This document shows, one piece after another, positions 41,504 to 49,777 of a stretch of DNA of 64,000 nucleotides; position 1 is the first letter of the stretch; the number at the start of each line of letters is the position of its first letter. The DNA comes from Butyrivibrio sp. YAB3001 (lineage in GTDB: Bacteria; Bacillota; Clostridia; Lachnospirales; Lachnospiraceae). A program made the translations under genes and the position numbers. Location of the stretch: positions 1-64,000 of the forward strand of contig NZ_FOKR01000005.1 in assembly GCF_900112195.1 (NCBI RefSeq), read 5' to 3'. The notes under the pieces are model-generated. The model was not told the origin of the DNA, did not search any database, and was given only the letters and a program-made list of their open reading frames with translations.

Positions 41504-42739
41504 TTAGTTTGATGCACTATCAGAAGTTGCTTCTACAACATTTGCGTGATCAACCATATATCCTACAACTTTTTCTGCCATAAGTCCTTCTCTGTAAACC
41601 TCAAGGTCAAGAGAAGCCTTATACTCTTCATATGTGCTAAATCCTGTGCTTGAAGCACTTTCATAGGCATTCTTAAGATAATCATCAATTTCCTGCTCAG
41701 AAACTTCAATTCCAAGTTCATCAGCAATTGCCTGGAACATCAGATACTGATTTGTTGTATCTGTAGAAATTGAATTAAGGTATTCATCTGCAGTACCTGT
41801 AAAGCCCTCGCTCTGCATCATCATATTCACAATATCTGTAGCAGACAGCTGCTGTCCATAATAATATGAATAAAGGTTAGCACGATACTCAAGCATCTGA
41901 TCCTGCTGCTTGATATATCTGTTTACAAGTTCCTGAGGTGCCTCTGAAAAAGTAGAGCTGTCTGAAAGAGTTGTAATAACAGCATTCTCCACTGTTGTAT
42001 CATATTCATCCTTGGCATTTGAATTAAGTGTATCAAGCGCATACTTCTTGAGCTCTTCAAGATTTGTTACGCCGTCAAGGCCAAGTCCTGCCGCCCAGTC
42101 ATCTGTAATATCTTCAGCCTCAGTATTGATGCTGTTAACAGTTACTGTAAATACAACTGCCTTTCCGGCAAGGTTTTCTGCGCCATAATCTTCAGGGAAA
42201 GTAAGGTTAAGATCAACAGTCTGTCCCTTCTCAACACCAACAAGTCCGCTCTCAAATCCTTCAATATATGAGTTGGAACCAATCTTAAGTGATGCTCCCT
42301 GCGCTGTACCGCCATCAAAAGCTTCAAGCGTATCAGCAAACTTACCTACATAATCGATATTAACTGTATCGCCATCCTGAACAGCTCTGTCAGTAACTTC
42401 TACCATAGGAGGATTACTAGCCTTGATGTTCTCGATATAACTTGTTACATCTTCATCAGTAATCTCTTTGAGAGAAGCCTCAACAGTAATTCCATCATAC
42501 TGTCCAAGAGTTACATAATCGGATGCCTTAACATCCTTAAGTGCCATAGTCGCAAGATTATCAAAATCAATTGTGATAGCTGATGCTGTTTCATCAGTAG
42601 ATGTCTCTGTTGTAGTGCTCTCCTGAGCTGATGCATTCTCAGTAGCTGCTGTGTCTGAATTTGCAGCTTCCTTGCTGCATGCTGTAAAAAGCGTGCAAAC
42701 CATTACTCCTGCAAGGAGTACAGATAGTTTCTTTTTCAT
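41504..42739 (-). CDS. Trigger-factor-like FKBP peptidyl-prolyl isomerase lipoprotein
   Basis: This 411-residue protein is a lipoprotein (MKKKLSVLLAGVMVCTLFTAC, lipobox FTAC) with a Ser/Thr/Glu linker, then a trigger-factor-like region (QYDGITVEASLKEITDEDV), an FKBP isomerase domain (AVQDGDTVNIDYVGKF near 141; SYIEGFESGLVGVEKGQ) and a helical C-terminal part like the trigger-factor peptide-binding arms. It probably helps to fold exported proteins at the outer face of the membrane. The cytoplasmic trigger factor lacks a signal sequence, so this is a secreted relative. It is transcribed before asnS. Confidence 0.85.
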   Translation of the reverse strand: MKKKLSVLLAGVMVCTLFTACSKEAANSDTAATENASAQESTTTETSTDETASAITIDFDNLATMALKDVKASDYVTLGQYDGITVEASLKEITDEDVTSYIENIKASNPPMVEVTDRAVQDGDTVNIDYVGKFADTLEAFDGGTAQGASLKIGSNSYIEGFESGLVGVEKGQTVDLNLTFPEDYGAENLAGKAVVFTVTVNSINTEAEDITDDWAAGLGLDGVTNLEELKKYALDTLNSNAKDEYDTTVENAVITTLSDSSTFSEAPQELVNRYIKQQDQMLEYRANLYSYYYGQQLSATDIVNMMMQSEGFTGTADEYLNSISTDTTNQYLMFQAIADELGIEVSEQEIDDYLKNAYESASSTGFSTYEEYKASLDLEVYREGLMAEKVVGYMVDHANVVEATSDSASN

Positions 42740-42904
42740 AAAAATCTCCTTTAGAACTCAATATATACTATTCCATAGTAAAAACAATATTTCTTATACT
42801 ACCACACCTTACAAATAGATTAAAGTATTTTATTGCCTATCTTCCTAAAGAATGCTACAATTATCTCTGCTAATTTTGTTTTTTATTTTTTGGAGGGTCA
42901 TATT

Positions 42905-43378
42905 TTGAGTACTGGTCTTATTGTATTAATTGTTATCGCAGTTATCCTTACTGCCGCAGTAGTTGCACTTGTTATCCTTGGTAAAAAAGCTCAGAAAAAG
43001 CAGGAAGAACAGCAGTCACAGCTAGATGCCATGAAGCAGACTGTTACAATGCTTATTATCGATAAAAAGAGAATGAAGTTGAATGAAGCAGGTCTTCCAC
43101 AGGCTGTTGTGGAACAGACTCCTAAGCTTCTCAGAAGGTCAAAGCTTCCAATCCTTAAAGTCAGAGTAGGCAACAGAGTTATGAGCCTTATCTGTGATGA
43201 AAAGATCTTTGACAGAGTTCCTGTTAAAAAGGAAGTAAAGGCATCAGTAAGTGGCATTTATGTTACTGAAGTTAAAGGTCTTCACGGCAAAGTTGTTGTT
43301 CAGGAAGAAAAGAAGGGCTTCTTCAAGAACCTTCTTGCAAAGGCTCAGGAAAAGGCCGGAGCTAAAATGGTTAAATAA
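42905..43378 (+). CDS. Single-span membrane protein of unknown function
   Basis: This protein of about 157 residues has one N-terminal membrane span (GLIVLIVIAVILTAAVVALV) followed by a Lys/Gln-rich stretch and a soluble domain (LLRRSKLPILKVRVGNRVMS, VSGIYVTEVKGLHGKVVVQE). The start is TTG at 42905-42907, preceded by GGAGGG seven bases upstream; an in-frame ATG 72 bases earlier has no ribosome binding site. The span with the small soluble domain suggests a conserved cytoplasmic-facing membrane protein, but I do not recognise a family. It is divergent from the trigger-factor-like gene. Confidence 0.6.
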   Translation: MSTGLIVLIVIAVILTAAVVALVILGKKAQKKQEEQQSQLDAMKQTVTMLIIDKKRMKLNEAGLPQAVVEQTPKLLRRSKLPILKVRVGNRVMSLICDEKIFDRVPVKKEVKASVSGIYVTEVKGLHGKVVVQEEKKGFFKNLLAKAQEKAGAKMVK

Positions 43379-43384
43379 TGAATT

Positions 43385-43422
43385 TAAAAATCGGAAACGA
43401 GTTACCTCGTCTCCGATTTTTT
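43385..43422. terminator. Shared terminator of convergent genes
   Basis: AAATCGGA with ACGAG pairs with CTCGT and TCCGATTT around a TTAC loop, followed by T tracts on both strands. Confidence 0.85.
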
Positions 43423-43854
43423 TATTTCTATGATTATCATTGAATCCGATACAACCATCCCATCCATCTCAAGCTCGTATTCTGCAATGACCTTCATCTC
43501 ATCATCATTTCTACTCTTGGTAAAATCAAAGCTTTTGGTAATCACCTTCATGGTCATTGAACCATAAGGCGTCTTATACTCGGTATCATACTCTAAGTTT
43601 TCTCCGAATTCGAGACGGTTCTGGGTATCTCCGCCTCTTAATATCTCCATGCCACGTCCATCTGATGCAACAAAAACTTTATTGTGCACCTTAACACTTG
43701 CTGCGCCATTGCCCTGCTCCTCGTCATATTCGAGTTTGTATCTCCCATCATCCATATCTTCGTAAACACCAGATGAAGAAGTCACTACCTTTTCTGTGGG
43801 TTCACCAGGTCTTGAATGAATGCCTGTAACATGAATATCGACATATTTTCTCAT
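43402..43854 (-). CDS. DUF1934 family beta-barrel protein
   Basis: This 150-residue protein follows the DUF1934/YwiB pattern: a VDIHVTGIHSR start, a YKLEYDEEQG strand pair, ILRGGDTQNRLEFGE, EYKTPYGSMTMKVITKSF and AEYELEMDGMVVSD. The fold is a lipocalin-like barrel of unknown ligand. It overlaps the shared terminator at its 3' end and lies 18 bases downstream of ispE, so it may be co-transcribed with it. A GAGGTGCG ribosome binding site lies upstream of the ATG. Confidence 0.8.
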   Translation of the reverse strand: MRKYVDIHVTGIHSRPGEPTEKVVTSSSGVYEDMDDGRYKLEYDEEQGNGAASVKVHNKVFVASDGRGMEILRGGDTQNRLEFGENLEYDTEYKTPYGSMTMKVITKSFDFTKSRNDDEMKVIAEYELEMDGMVVSDSMIIIEIKKSETR

Positions 43855-43872
43855 AAAAACGCACCTCTTTAG

Positions 43873-44748
43873 TCACTGTATCTTATTCGGATTAATAGGC
43901 CCGGATAGGAAAACCTGTGGTGCCAGACCACTCTCTTTGACTACTTCATATGCTTCTTTTGCCTTATCATCATCTTCAAAGATGCCAAACACAGTGGGAC
44001 CGCTTCCTGTCATAAATGCCCTTATAGCGCCATTTTCTTCCATAAGCTTTTCAATCTGTCCTATAACTTCGTACCTTTCGGCAGTTACCGGTTCAAGAAC
44101 ATTCCCGATATTTGCGCACATTTCAGAAATGTCTCCATTTTCAATCGCAGCTTTGATGCTGTCTATATCAGGATGCGATACGATTTCTTTACTATCAAGT
44201 TCCTTATATACCCATGCTGTAGAAACATCTATATCTGGTTTTGCCACAACTATGCTGCACATTGGCATATCAGAAATAGTTGTCAGTTCTTCACCTATTC
44301 CTTCCGCAAGCGCTGTTCCACCGATTATGCAATATGGAATATCTGCGCCAAGCTTAACTGCGAGCTCACAAAGCTTTTCTATATTTAGCCCCAGATTCCA
44401 CAGTTCATTAAGCGCAGTATACGCAGCAGCACCATCTGTGCTTCCACCAGCCATCCCTGCCGCAACAGGAATTCTTTTTACCAAATGGATATTTGCTCCT
44501 TTTTTTACGTCATACTCTTTCTGTAATTGCCTGGCAACCTTGCAGATTAGATTACTCTCATCAGTTGGTATCTTGTCTGACGAAGCTGTAAGCTTTATTT
44601 CTCCGGTATCATTGCTTTCAAAGGTCAGAGTGTCGTATATATCAACGTTTTGCATGATCATTCTGACGATATGATAGCCATCATCACGTTTTCCCGTAAC
44701 ATCAAGTCCCAAATTTATCTTAGCATAGGCTTTTTTCTCTATTGTCAT
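43873..44748 (-). CDS. ispE: 4-diphosphocytidyl-2-C-methyl-D-erythritol kinase
   Basis: This GHMP-family kinase carries out a step of the MEP isoprenoid pathway. The substrate segment AYAKINLGLDVTGKRDDGYH is near the N-terminus, the GHMP ATP loop is present as PVAAGMAGGSTDGAAAY near residue 95, and the C-terminal glycine-rich motif is FMTGSGPTVFGIF. In the loop Gly-Met-Ala replaces the usual Gly-Leu-Gly, a mild change. The start ATG at 44746-44748 fits the family length of about 290; an in-frame ATG seven codons earlier is possible. It lies directly before the DUF1934 gene. Confidence 0.93.
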   Translation of the reverse strand: MTIEKKAYAKINLGLDVTGKRDDGYHIVRMIMQNVDIYDTLTFESNDTGEIKLTASSDKIPTDESNLICKVARQLQKEYDVKKGANIHLVKRIPVAAGMAGGSTDGAAAYTALNELWNLGLNIEKLCELAVKLGADIPYCIIGGTALAEGIGEELTTISDMPMCSIVVAKPDIDVSTAWVYKELDSKEIVSHPDIDSIKAAIENGDISEMCANIGNVLEPVTAERYEVIGQIEKLMEENGAIRAFMTGSGPTVFGIFEDDDKAKEAYEVVKESGLAPQVFLSGPINPNKIQ

Positions 44749-44896
44749 TATTAAAATTCCCCATTTCACAGTATTTCAAAGGTCTTTATGCCAGTAAAGT
44801 CAGCCACAGACCATCTTCTTTTACATCTTCTCATTTGCACCACTCAAACACAAGAAAAAAAGTCATAAATTAATAAAAAAAATTTATTTCAAACTC

Positions 44897-44923
44897 TAAA
44901 GTTTTCTGTAAAACTGCCGATAG
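44897..44923 (+). promoter_or_regulatory. Sigma-28 (motility) type promoter
   Basis: TAAA (44897-44900), a 15-base spacer and GCCGATAG (44916-44923) match the sigma-28/SigD consensus TAAA-N15-GCCGATAA with one mismatch. The predicted start is near 44930, about 63 bases upstream of the DUF5610-like gene. Confidence 0.75.
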
Positions 44924-44992
44924 ATAGATTAGGTAAACTATAGTTTCGTTTCAGCGAAGTTTTTGTTAACCATCGCAGAAAAGGAGTTCAGT

Positions 44993-45619
44993 ATGGGCGT
45001 AAACGGAATTACCGAGGTTACTAACAACATCGCAACGACCTATGCTTCTACCGTCAATCCTTCTTCCACTGAAGAGAAAAAGAAAGACTCTGAAGTAAAG
45101 GTTAAAGAAGAAGCTGCAGCCGTATATGAGAAGTCAGAGGAAAAATCAAATTCCTCAACTACTACGATTACGGCGGACAGAATGAAAATCATCCAGCAAT
45201 TAAAGGCAGAAGATGCAAAGCGCCAGCAGCAACTGTTAGACATCGTTAATAAGATGATGGGCAAACAGGCTAAGACCTACGCTGTCGCTAATTCTGACGA
45301 CGACGAGAATTCCATCTGGGAATTCCTTGCCAAGGGTGATTTTGAAGTTGATGCAGCTACTAAAGCACAAGCTGAGGCTGACATAGCCGAGGATGGATAC
45401 TGGGGTGTAAAACAGACCTCAGAACGTATTCTCGACTTTGCAAAAGCACTGGCAGGCGATGACCCTGAAAAGCTCGAAAACATGAGAGCAGCTTTCGAAC
45501 AGGGCTATGCACAGGCAGAGAAAACCTGGGGAAAAGAGCTTCCTGAGATTTCCAAGCAGACCTATGCAGCCGTAATGAAAGGTTTTGACGAGCTTACAGG
45601 AAAAATTACAACTGAATAA
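44993..45619 (+). CDS. DUF5610-like protein, probably in the flagellar regulon
   Basis: This 208-residue protein has a low-complexity Ser/Thr/Lys/Glu front (residues 20-65), then a helical domain ending GYWGVKQTSERILDFAKALA, GDDPEKLENMRAAFEQGYAQ and AEKTWGKELPEISKQTYAAV, which resembles DUF5610. The ATG at 44993-44995 has AAGGAG eight bases before it; a start ten codons upstream does not. The gene sits behind a near-perfect sigma-28 promoter and carries no signal peptide. That suggests a role in motility or in something switched on with it, but no function is known. Confidence 0.7.
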   Translation: MGVNGITEVTNNIATTYASTVNPSSTEEKKKDSEVKVKEEAAAVYEKSEEKSNSSTTTITADRMKIIQQLKAEDAKRQQQLLDIVNKMMGKQAKTYAVANSDDDENSIWEFLAKGDFEVDAATKAQAEADIAEDGYWGVKQTSERILDFAKALAGDDPEKLENMRAAFEQGYAQAEKTWGKELPEISKQTYAAVMKGFDELTGKITTE

Positions 45620-45635
45620 AACTATTTAAAAATAA

Positions 45636-45686
45636 CAGGGACGGTTTCTACGCTCACCTTCATGTGAGCCGAGATAACCGTCCCTG
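45636..45686. terminator. Stem-loop between convergent DUF5610-like gene and pyrD
   Basis: CAGGGACGGTT pairs with AACCGTCCCTG (45676-45686), with an inner GCTCAC/GTGAGC stem. T-rich sequence follows on both strands. Confidence 0.85.
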
Positions 45687-45695
45687 CTACTTTTA

Positions 45696-46604
45696 TTACT
45701 CCACTATCCCACGAAGAGAATTTATATCAGACACATCATACCTCTCCATGTAGCTTTCTATCTCTTCAACAACCTTTTCTGTAGCATAAGGATCATGGAA
45801 ATTCATTGCTCCGACTGCCACAGCCGTAGCACCCGCCATGATAAACTCAATTGCATCGCTTCCGTTTGCAATCCCCCCCATTCCAATTATGGGAATATTA
45901 ACAGCATGCGCTGCTTCATAAACCATTCTCACAGCCACAGGCTTTATTGCAGGACCTGACAAGCCTCCTGTCTTATTAGCGAGCGCAAATTTTCTTTTAT
46001 GAATATCTATTTTCATTCCTGTGATCGTATTTATCAGAGAAATTGCATCAGCGCCTGCTGCCTCTGCCGCTTTTGCCATCTCGGAAATGCTTGTCACGTT
46101 GGGACTAAGCTTCATGATTATCGGCTGTTTAGCCTTTTCTTTTATTCTTTTTGTTATATCAAAAAGAGCATCCTTGTTCTGGCCAAATGCTATTGCCCCT
46201 TCCTTTACATTAGGGCAAGAAACATTTATCTCCAGCATATCTACTCTTTTCTCATCACCAAGCCTCTCTACAACTTCAAGGTAATCCTCAACAGATTTAC
46301 CGCATACATTGACAATGACTCTGGTGTCATACTTGTCCAGGAAACGAAGATCACGCTCTGCAAACACCTCAACTCCCGGATTCTGGAGGCCTATGGCATT
46401 TAACATTCCGCCGTATACTTCCGTAACTCTCGGAACAGGATTTCCCTCCCATGGAACATTTGCAACACCCTTAGTGACTACCGCTCCCAATTTATTAAGG
46501 TCCACAAAATCAGAATACTCCATTCCTGAACCAAAGGTTCCGGATGCAGTCATTACCGGATTTTTGAACTTAACCCCTGCTATCTCAACTGATGTATTTC
46601 TCAT
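45696..46604 (-). CDS. pyrD: Dihydroorotate dehydrogenase B, catalytic subunit
   Basis: This 302-residue FMN enzyme oxidises dihydroorotate in pyrimidine synthesis. The class 1 pattern is clear: NPVMTASGTFGSGMEY near residue 17, NVSCPNVKEGAIAFGQN with the active-site Cys near 128, MKLSPNVT and INTITGMKIDIHKRK, then GMGGIANGSDAIEFIMAGA. The ATG at 46602-46604 is chosen because GGAG lies six bases upstream. It follows pyrK, which encodes the electron-transfer subunit, so this is the class 1B, NAD-linked form. It is the last gene of pyrC-pyrK-pyrD. Confidence 0.93.
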   Translation of the reverse strand: MRNTSVEIAGVKFKNPVMTASGTFGSGMEYSDFVDLNKLGAVVTKGVANVPWEGNPVPRVTEVYGGMLNAIGLQNPGVEVFAERDLRFLDKYDTRVIVNVCGKSVEDYLEVVERLGDEKRVDMLEINVSCPNVKEGAIAFGQNKDALFDITKRIKEKAKQPIIMKLSPNVTSISEMAKAAEAAGADAISLINTITGMKIDIHKRKFALANKTGGLSGPAIKPVAVRMVYEAAHAVNIPIIGMGGIANGSDAIEFIMAGATAVAVGAMNFHDPYATEKVVEEIESYMERYDVSDINSLRGIVE

Positions 46605-46668
46605 AATATTCTCCATTTTATATTCAGATTTAAACCGTTTTTCTCTTTTCACTAATGGACTGTCTTGT

Positions 46669-47463
46669 TTATATATCTATGTCATCAGCATCAAAAACAG
46701 GACCGTCTGTACAGATTCTTGCATTCTTAACATGAGAATGGTCGTCCACATTTTTAGTCTTACAAACGCATCCAAGGCAGGCACCAACTCCGCACGCCAT
46801 TCTTTCCTCAAGAGAAATATATGCTTTTATTCCCTTAGCTGCTGCGTATGTCTTTATTGCCTTAAGCATAGGCATCGGTCCGCAGGCAAATATGACATCA
46901 CAGTCAATATTCATTTCATTCATGGCATCAATTACATTGCCTTTTGTTCCAATGCTTCCATCCTCAGTTGCAATATATAGGTTTGAGCATTTTTCAAATT
47001 CATCAGAAAGAAATGTTTCCTTATTCCTGTATCCCATTACTGCAGAAACTGTTGCAGCCTTCTCTTCAAGCGAAGATAAAGACTTTGCAGTCTCAAGAAG
47101 CGGCGGAACTCCAATTCCTCCACCCATGACTACAGCTTTTTTCCCTGCTGCCTCTTTCACCGGAAATCCATTTCCTAAAATTCCCAGTATCATTATGTAA
47201 TCTCCGGGCTGATAAAACGTAAACTCAGCTGTTCCCGAGCCAACAACCCTGTAAACCAGTCTGATAGCAGTTCTTTCCTCATTAACTTCGCATATGCTTA
47301 TGGGTCTTGGTAAAAGAGTCGATTTATTTGTAGGAAAAACTCCCACAAACTGCCCCGGACAGACATCTTTAGCTAAAGGTGTCTCAAGCCACATATCATA
47401 AATACCTTCTGCCAAAATTCTCTGACTAAGCACCTTAGCCTGCAACTTCTGCTTTTTTGCCAT
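46669..47463 (-). CDS. pyrK: Dihydroorotate dehydrogenase B, electron-transfer subunit
   Basis: This 264-residue flavoprotein passes electrons from PyrD to NAD. It has an FAD-binding domain (LLPRPISICEV), an NAD-binding domain (VVMGGGIGVPPLLETAKSL) and a C-terminal [2Fe-2S] motif with Cys in RMACGVGACLGCVC and a further Cys in NARICTDGPVF. The set matches PyrK in full. AGGAGAAAAAG precedes the ATG. It lies 32 bases after pyrC and about 64 bases before the preferred pyrD start. Confidence 0.95.
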   Translation of the reverse strand: MAKKQKLQAKVLSQRILAEGIYDMWLETPLAKDVCPGQFVGVFPTNKSTLLPRPISICEVNEERTAIRLVYRVVGSGTAEFTFYQPGDYIMILGILGNGFPVKEAAGKKAVVMGGGIGVPPLLETAKSLSSLEEKAATVSAVMGYRNKETFLSDEFEKCSNLYIATEDGSIGTKGNVIDAMNEMNIDCDVIFACGPMPMLKAIKTYAAAKGIKAYISLEERMACGVGACLGCVCKTKNVDDHSHVKNARICTDGPVFDADDIDI

Positions 47464-47494
47464 AAAATCTTTTTCTCCTACTATTTATTTAGCT

Positions 47495-48784
47495 TTAATT
47501 ATCACTATAAACAATCTGTCCATTACAGATTGTATAATAGATTTTACCCGGAAGCCTCTCACCTAAAAATGGCGTGTTGGAAGCTTTCGAAGAACTACTT
47601 ACATAATCCCACTTTTCATCCCTTGCAAACACGCACAGGTCTGCTTTTTTGCCCTCTGCAACTACTCCGGCCTCAAGTCCGTAGATTTGTGCGGGTCCTA
47701 TAGTCATCCTCTTTATCAGTTCGCCAAGTGATAAATAACCGGTATCAACAAGCTCTCTGATTCCAAGCGCAAGCGATGTCTCAAGCCCTATTATTCCGCT
47801 TGGCGCTTCAGTCAGCCCCTTTGACTTTTCTTCCCTTGAATGAGGAGCATGATCTGTAGCTATCATTTCAATGGTCCCATCTCTTAAACCTTCTATAATA
47901 GCCTGTCTGTCACTTTCAAATCGAAGCGGAGGATTCATTTTTGCCAGAGAACCATATTTTAAAATAGCATTTTCAGTAAGTGTAAAATGATGCGGAGTTG
48001 CCTCTGCATGCACCTTTGCGCCTCTCTTTTTTGCCTGACGGATAAGCTCAACAGACTCCTCAGCGCTGATATGCTGGATTACAATCTCAGCATCCACTTT
48101 TTCAGCGATACTTATGTCTCTCTTGACCATTGATATTTCTGCTTCCCTCGGAGACCCTGTAAGCCCAAGCTTTTTTGCAACTTTTCCCGCATTTATCCCA
48201 TTCTCAGTAATAAACTCAGGATCTTCTTCATGAAGACTTACCACTTTCCCAAGCTTTGCAGCCTCAACGCACGCCTTTTCCATAAGGGTGCCATCTGTAA
48301 GCGGTTTTCCGTCATCTGTGAAAAGAACTGAGCCTGCTTCTACTAATTTCTCCATATCCGTAAGTTCTTTTCCCGCCATATCCCTGGTAACATTACCACA
48401 GGCATAAACATTGATTCCGGTTGTCCTGCCTCTTTCAAGGACATCTTTTATCGTCTCTGCGTTATCCATATGGGGATTTGTATTCCCCATCATCACAACG
48501 CTTGTAAATCCACCTCTGGCTGCAGCTAACGCTCCTGTCTTAATATCTTCTTTATAGGTAAATCCAGGATCACGAAAATGAACATGACAGTCAACAAAGC
48601 CCGGTGCAACAATTTTCCCGGAAGCATCAATAACTTTGACGTCACCATTCTCGTCCTTCCCTTTCAAAAACTCATCACTGCTTTCGCAGATTTTTACTAT
48701 AGTATCACCCTCGATCACTATATCCCTCTTCCCTTCTGTTTTGGAAGCAGGATCAATCAAATACCCATCCTTAATAATAAGCAT
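47495..48784 (-). CDS. pyrC: Dihydroorotase
   Basis: This 429-residue amidohydrolase closes the dihydroorotate ring in pyrimidine synthesis. The metal motif is GFVDCHVHFRDPGFTYKEDI near residue 62. Two later metal-site histidines lie in VVSLHEE and VIQHISAEES, and the Asp in MIATDHAPHSREEKS. It is of the type I form common in Firmicutes, without fused transcarbamylase domains. It is the first gene of the pyr cluster. No pyrimidine-responsive leader was recognised. Confidence 0.95.
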   Translation of the reverse strand: MLIIKDGYLIDPASKTEGKRDIVIEGDTIVKICESSDEFLKGKDENGDVKVIDASGKIVAPGFVDCHVHFRDPGFTYKEDIKTGALAAARGGFTSVVMMGNTNPHMDNAETIKDVLERGRTTGINVYACGNVTRDMAGKELTDMEKLVEAGSVLFTDDGKPLTDGTLMEKACVEAAKLGKVVSLHEEDPEFITENGINAGKVAKKLGLTGSPREAEISMVKRDISIAEKVDAEIVIQHISAEESVELIRQAKKRGAKVHAEATPHHFTLTENAILKYGSLAKMNPPLRFESDRQAIIEGLRDGTIEMIATDHAPHSREEKSKGLTEAPSGIIGLETSLALGIRELVDTGYLSLGELIKRMTIGPAQIYGLEAGVVAEGKKADLCVFARDEKWDYVSSSSKASNTPFLGERLPGKIYYTICNGQIVYSDN

Positions 48785-48993
48785 AGTAAAACTCTCTCCT
48801 TATACAGCGTTTCATTTATGAACCCATTTCATCTATACGATATAATTGCACATTTCCATTTCATACTTCAAGTGTTTTTAATAAAAATTGAATTTAACAT
48901 TTCTATTTCTTTTTTTGCTTAACCGTGAGAAAATATACAGGGTAAAAATTTAGGACTGCCATCCCTACAGTTCCATAGAAAAGAGGAATTTAT

Positions 48994-49725
48994 ATGATTC
49001 GTTCAATTTTAACCGTATTATTTGTTGCGGTATTTCTGGTTTTAAGTCTTCCAATCCAGCTTGTTTTGCTGCTTGTTGGCAAATTCAATCCCTGGGCCAA
49101 AAAGACTGTTTCCCTGGCAATTGTAAGCTGGGCCTTCAATGTTGTTCAGTTCTTAAGCGGCGTCAAAAAAACTGTCATCGGAGAAGAAAATGTCCCGAAA
49201 GATAAAGCGGTTTTATATGTCGGCAACCACCGAAGTATCTTTGATATTGTAATAGCTTATCCCCGTGTTCCAAGGCCAACAGGCTTCATTTCCAAAAAGG
49301 AAGTCCTGAAAGTTCCACTTCTTAATATCTGGATGATCTACATGGACTGTCTTTTCCTTGACAGAAGCGATCTGAAAAAGGGACTTGAAATGATATTAAG
49401 CGCAATCGACAAGGTTAAAAACGGAATTTCAATCTTCATCTATCCTGAAGGAACAAGAAATAAGACAGACGAACCACTTGGAGAATTCCACAAAGGAAGT
49501 TTTAAGATTGCACAGCGTACAGACTGTCCGATAATTCCAGTTGTAATAAATCATTCAGATGAAATTCTTGAAAAACACGTTCCTTTCATAAAGTCAACTC
49601 ATATCACTCTCGAATATTGTAAGCCTGTTATCATGAGTGAGCTTTCAAAGGAAGACCAGAAAAATATCGATCAATATGTTAAAAAGATCATCGAAGAAAC
49701 CTATTTAAAAAATCAAAATAAATAA
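48994..49725 (+). CDS. plsC: 1-acyl-sn-glycerol-3-phosphate acyltransferase
   Basis: This 243-residue membrane-bound enzyme makes phosphatidic acid. An N-terminal span (ILTVLFVAVFLVLSLPIQLV) is followed by the catalytic HX4D motif in VGNHRSIFDIVIAY near residue 74, the FLDRSD block, and the substrate motif IYPEGTRNKTDEPLGEFHKG near 147. The order and spacing are standard for PlsC. GAGG precedes the ATG. It is divergent from pyrC and ends at a strong bidirectional terminator. Confidence 0.93.
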   Translation: MIRSILTVLFVAVFLVLSLPIQLVLLLVGKFNPWAKKTVSLAIVSWAFNVVQFLSGVKKTVIGEENVPKDKAVLYVGNHRSIFDIVIAYPRVPRPTGFISKKEVLKVPLLNIWMIYMDCLFLDRSDLKKGLEMILSAIDKVKNGISIFIYPEGTRNKTDEPLGEFHKGSFKIAQRTDCPIIPVVINHSDEILEKHVPFIKSTHITLEYCKPVIMSELSKEDQKNIDQYVKKIIEETYLKNQNK

Positions 49726-49731
49726 GCCGTC

Positions 49732-49776
49732 AAAAAGGCTGTGATAAATGAAAAACTCACTTATCACAGCCTTTTT
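49732..49776. terminator. Bidirectional terminator between plsC and ddl
   Basis: AAAAAGGCTGTGATAA (49732-49747) pairs perfectly with TTATCACAGCCTTTTT (49761-49776), giving T tracts on both strands. Confidence 0.92.
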
Positions 49777-49777
49777 A

